Assembly (NCBI GenBank): GCA_949427775.1
Contig: CASQEL010000069.1
Location: 1-8,343 of the forward strand
Source of the DNA: an uncultured Desulfovibrionaceae bacterium
GTDB lineage: Bacteria > Desulfobacterota > Desulfovibrionia > Desulfovibrionales > Desulfovibrionaceae
DNA: 8,343 bases
Reading direction: 5' to 3'
A model generated the notes under the pieces. That model had not been told where the DNA came from. It was given only the letters and a program-made list of their open reading frames with translations, and searched no databases. Within the stretch, counting starts at the first letter, position 1; the number at the start of each line of letters is the position of its first letter. Of this stretch, positions 6,457-8,343 are shown piece after piece. Made by a program: the position numbers and the translations under genes.

Positions 6457-8292
6457 ATGGGGTACAGAACACTCGCGGCCTGCGTCGCGGATCTGGAAAA
6501 GACCGGACAACTGATCCGCGTCACGGCGGAAGTGGATCCGTATCTGGAAATCGCGGCCATCCAACGCCGGGCTTTCCGGGCCAAGGCTCCGGCCCTGCTG
6601 TTTACCAACGTCAAAGGGTGCGCCTTTCCCATGGCGGCGAATCTGTACGGCACGCGGGAGCGTATTCAGTACATATTTCGGGACACGTTGCGCACTGTGG
6701 AGCAGATTTTCCGCCTGAAGCGCGATCCCGTGGAGGGCTTGCGGCGTCCGTGGCGCTGCCTGGGCGTACCCGGCGCACTGTGGCACATGCTGCCTAAAAC
6801 CGTTCGTCAGGGCAGCGCGCTGGAATGTTCCACCACGTTGGACCGTCTGCCGCAGTTGGTGTCCTGGCCGCGGGACGGCGGCAGCTTCATCACGCTGCCC
6901 CTGGTGTACACGGAAGATCCCGACAAGCCCGGCTGTGCCGGGTCCAATCTCGGCATGTATCGGGTGCAATTGCGCGGCAACGGGTATCTGCCGAATGTGG
7001 AGGTAGGGCTGCACTATCAAATCCACAGAGGCATCGGCGCGCATCATGCCGCGGCCTTGCGCCGGGGAGAACCGCTCCGGGTCAATATTTTCGTGGGCGG
7101 CCCCCCGGCCATGACGTTGGCTGCGGTGATGCCCCTGCCCGAAGGTCTGTCCGAGCTCTTTTTCGCGGGCGTGCTGGCCGGATTCCGCATGCCCATGATC
7201 CGCCGTCCGGGAGCGTTGCCCGTGTTGGCGGACGCGGATTTCTGCATCAGCGGCGTGGTGCTGCCCGGACTCAAGCCCGAAGGCCCCTTCGGGGATCATC
7301 TGGGATATTACAGTCTGAGGCATGATTTTCCCGTACTGCGCGTGGAATCCGTACATCACCGGGCCGAAGCCGTCTGGCCGTTCACCTCCGTGGGCAGGCC
7401 GCCGCAGGAAGATACCCTGTTCGGAGAGTTCATCCATTCCCTGACGGCCCCGCTTGTGCCGCAGGTTTTTTCCGGGGTGCACGAAGTCCATGCCGTGGAT
7501 GCCGCGGGCGTGCATCCGCTGCTGTTGGCTATCGGCAGCGAGCGCTATGTGCCGTATGAAAACCGGCAGCCGCGCGAACTTTTGACCTGCGCCATGAACG
7601 TGCTGGGCGCCACGCAGACCTCTCTGGCCAAATACCTGCTGATTACCGCCCGCGAGGACGCCCCGGATCTGACCACGCACGACATTCCCCGTTTTTTCCG
7701 ACATGTGTTGGAACGTACCGACTTTCGCCGGGATCTGCATTTCCTCACCCGGACGACCATTGATACGCTGGATTATACAGGTACGGCGCTGAACGAGGGC
7801 TCCAAGCTCATCTGGGCGGCGGCCGGAGAACCCCGGCGAACGCCGGCTGCCGAAATTCCGGCTTTGCCGCCGTTGCCGGAGGGCTTCGGACATCCGGCTC
7901 TGGCGGACGCGGGCATACTGTTGATCGAAGGCCCCCGGCACGCAACGGCCCGCGGGGAGCAGGATCCCGCGCTGGAAGCTCTGGCGCGGGCCTTGGAACG
8001 CCTGCCCGGACGAGAGGGTTTTCCGCTGGTGGTTGTGGTGGACGACGCGGCCTTTGCCGCCCGAAACTGGGAAAATTTTTTATGGACGACATTTACGCGT
8101 TCGGATCCGGCAACAGATGTGTACGGCGCGGCTGCCGCCGTGCGCGGCAAACATTGGGGGTGTGACGCGCCGCTGGTGCTGGACGCGCGGCTCAAGGCGT
8201 TTCAGGCTCCGCCCCTGGAAGAGGATCCCGAAATCGAGCGCAGGATCGACGCGCTGGCCGCGCCGGGAGGCCCGTTGCACGGAGTCCTCTAG
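6457..8292 (+). CDS. UbiD-family prFMN-dependent decarboxylase, probable menaquinone (futalosine pathway) type
   Basis: UbiD enzymes decarboxylate aromatic or unsaturated acids using prenylated FMN made by a UbiX partner, which is not in the window. The protein is 611 aa. The prFMN-site triad is visible: Arg169 in NLGMYR, Glu275 and Asp280 in PEGPFGDHLGYY, spaced like the E(D)-R-E motif of the family. VGGPPA (about 216-221) and an EDTLFGEF segment also fit. The long C-terminal region with NWENFLWTTFTRSDPATDVYG (523-543, in two halves NWENFLWTTF and TRSDPATDVYG) is typical of the menaquinone decarboxylase branch rather than short UbiD proteins, which points to decarboxylation of a naphthoic acid in menaquinone synthesis. 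That assignment is inference; a catabolic aromatic decarboxylase is the alternative. AGGA at 6445-6448, 8 nt before the ATG, supports the start. The stop codon at 8290-8292 lies inside a perfect hairpin arm. It follows the NUDIX gene by 17 bp, suggesting one transcript. Confidence 0.92.
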   Translation: MGYRTLAACVADLEKTGQLIRVTAEVDPYLEIAAIQRRAFRAKAPALLFTNVKGCAFPMAANLYGTRERIQYIFRDTLRTVEQIFRLKRDPVEGLRRPWRCLGVPGALWHMLPKTVRQGSALECSTTLDRLPQLVSWPRDGGSFITLPLVYTEDPDKPGCAGSNLGMYRVQLRGNGYLPNVEVGLHYQIHRGIGAHHAAALRRGEPLRVNIFVGGPPAMTLAAVMPLPEGLSELFFAGVLAGFRMPMIRRPGALPVLADADFCISGVVLPGLKPEGPFGDHLGYYSLRHDFPVLRVESVHHRAEAVWPFTSVGRPPQEDTLFGEFIHSLTAPLVPQVFSGVHEVHAVDAAGVHPLLLAIGSERYVPYENRQPRELLTCAMNVLGATQTSLAKYLLITAREDAPDLTTHDIPRFFRHVLERTDFRRDLHFLTRTTIDTLDYTGTALNEGSKLIWAAAGEPRRTPAAEIPALPPLPEGFGHPALADAGILLIEGPRHATARGEQDPALEALARALERLPGREGFPLVVVVDDAAFAARNWENFLWTTFTRSDPATDVYGAAAAVRGKHWGCDAPLVLDARLKAFQAPPLEEDPEIERRIDALAAPGGPLHGVL

Positions 8293-8327
8293 TACACAGA
8301 AACATCTAAAGTTTCTGTGTACTAGAG
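8287..8327 (+). terminator. Perfect 17-bp stem, 7-nt loop hairpin overlapping the decarboxylase stop codon
   Basis: CTCTAGTACACAGAAAC (8287-8303), loop ATCTAAA, then the exact reverse complement (8311-8327). The left arm contains the TAG stop of the UbiD gene. No T-run follows, so it is not a textbook intrinsic terminator. The right arm's last bases are the start of the 19-bp repeat at 8323-8341, so it may instead be part of a repeat or mobile element joined to the gene end. The stem is certain, the function is not. Confidence 0.55.
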
Positions 8328-8341
8328 CAGTTCACGGTTGA
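8323..8341 (+). repeat. Right copy of the 19-bp inverted repeat bracketing 3.1 kb
   Basis: TAGAGCAGTTCACGGTTGA matches the minus strand of 5196-5214 at 18 of 19 positions. It begins inside the hairpin arm and reaches nearly to the window edge, so any element continuing to the right cannot be seen. Confidence 0.6.
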
Positions 8342-8343
8342 AA

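Noticed and set aside
6352..7941. 529-codon open frame on the minus strand
   Set aside because: It is antisense to the UbiD-family gene, whose motifs are unmistakable; the antisense peptide has no recognisable domain.

Overview
The window looks like a GC-rich proteobacterium-like chromosome. The best guess is the Desulfovibrionaceae (Desulfobacterota), because the long UbiD-family decarboxylase and the NUDIX protein read like the versions I associate with that group. This assignment is inference from protein style; there is no rRNA or other marker gene here.

Layout. (1) Positions 1-5027, minus strand: one uninterrupted reading frame of 1675 complete codons that runs off the left edge. It is the N-terminal part of a multidomain type I polyketide synthase, ordered KS-AT-DH-C-methyltransferase-start of KR, with any ER, the catalytic KR and the ACP lying outside the window. 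(2) Positions about 5028-5500: a strikingly AT-rich intergenic block. It holds a 27-bp perfect inverted repeat (5268-5294 and 5468-5494) flanking a 173-bp segment. That segment carries the best sigma70-like promoter in the region, currently pointing at the PKS gene. A third, near-identical dyad lies inside it at 5432-5452. Between this block and the PKS is a 54-codon orphan reading frame that may be a gene remnant. (3) Positions 5495-5947: a GC-richer stretch with several small hairpins and no convincing gene. (4) Positions 5948-6439 and 6457-8292, plus strand: a compact two-gene unit, NUDIX hydrolase then UbiD-type prFMN-dependent decarboxylase. The second is most like the futalosine-pathway menaquinone decarboxylases. 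(5) Positions 8287-8343: a perfect 17-bp hairpin overlapping the decarboxylase stop codon and running into a 19-bp sequence. An inverted copy of that sequence (18/19) sits at 5196-5214.

How it may work together. The PKS and the NUDIX-decarboxylase pair are divergently oriented from the repeat-rich AT block. The most interesting hypothesis is that the 227-bp inverted-repeat element is a phase-variable (invertible) promoter. In the orientation seen, the promoter would fire into the PKS; flipped, it would fire towards the NUDIX/ubiD side. The simpler alternatives are a set of operator sites for a dimeric repressor, or a small MITE-like element. No recombinase or regulator gene is visible in the window. 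The decarboxylase pair looks like housekeeping quinone metabolism, and nothing in the sequence ties it functionally to the polyketide.
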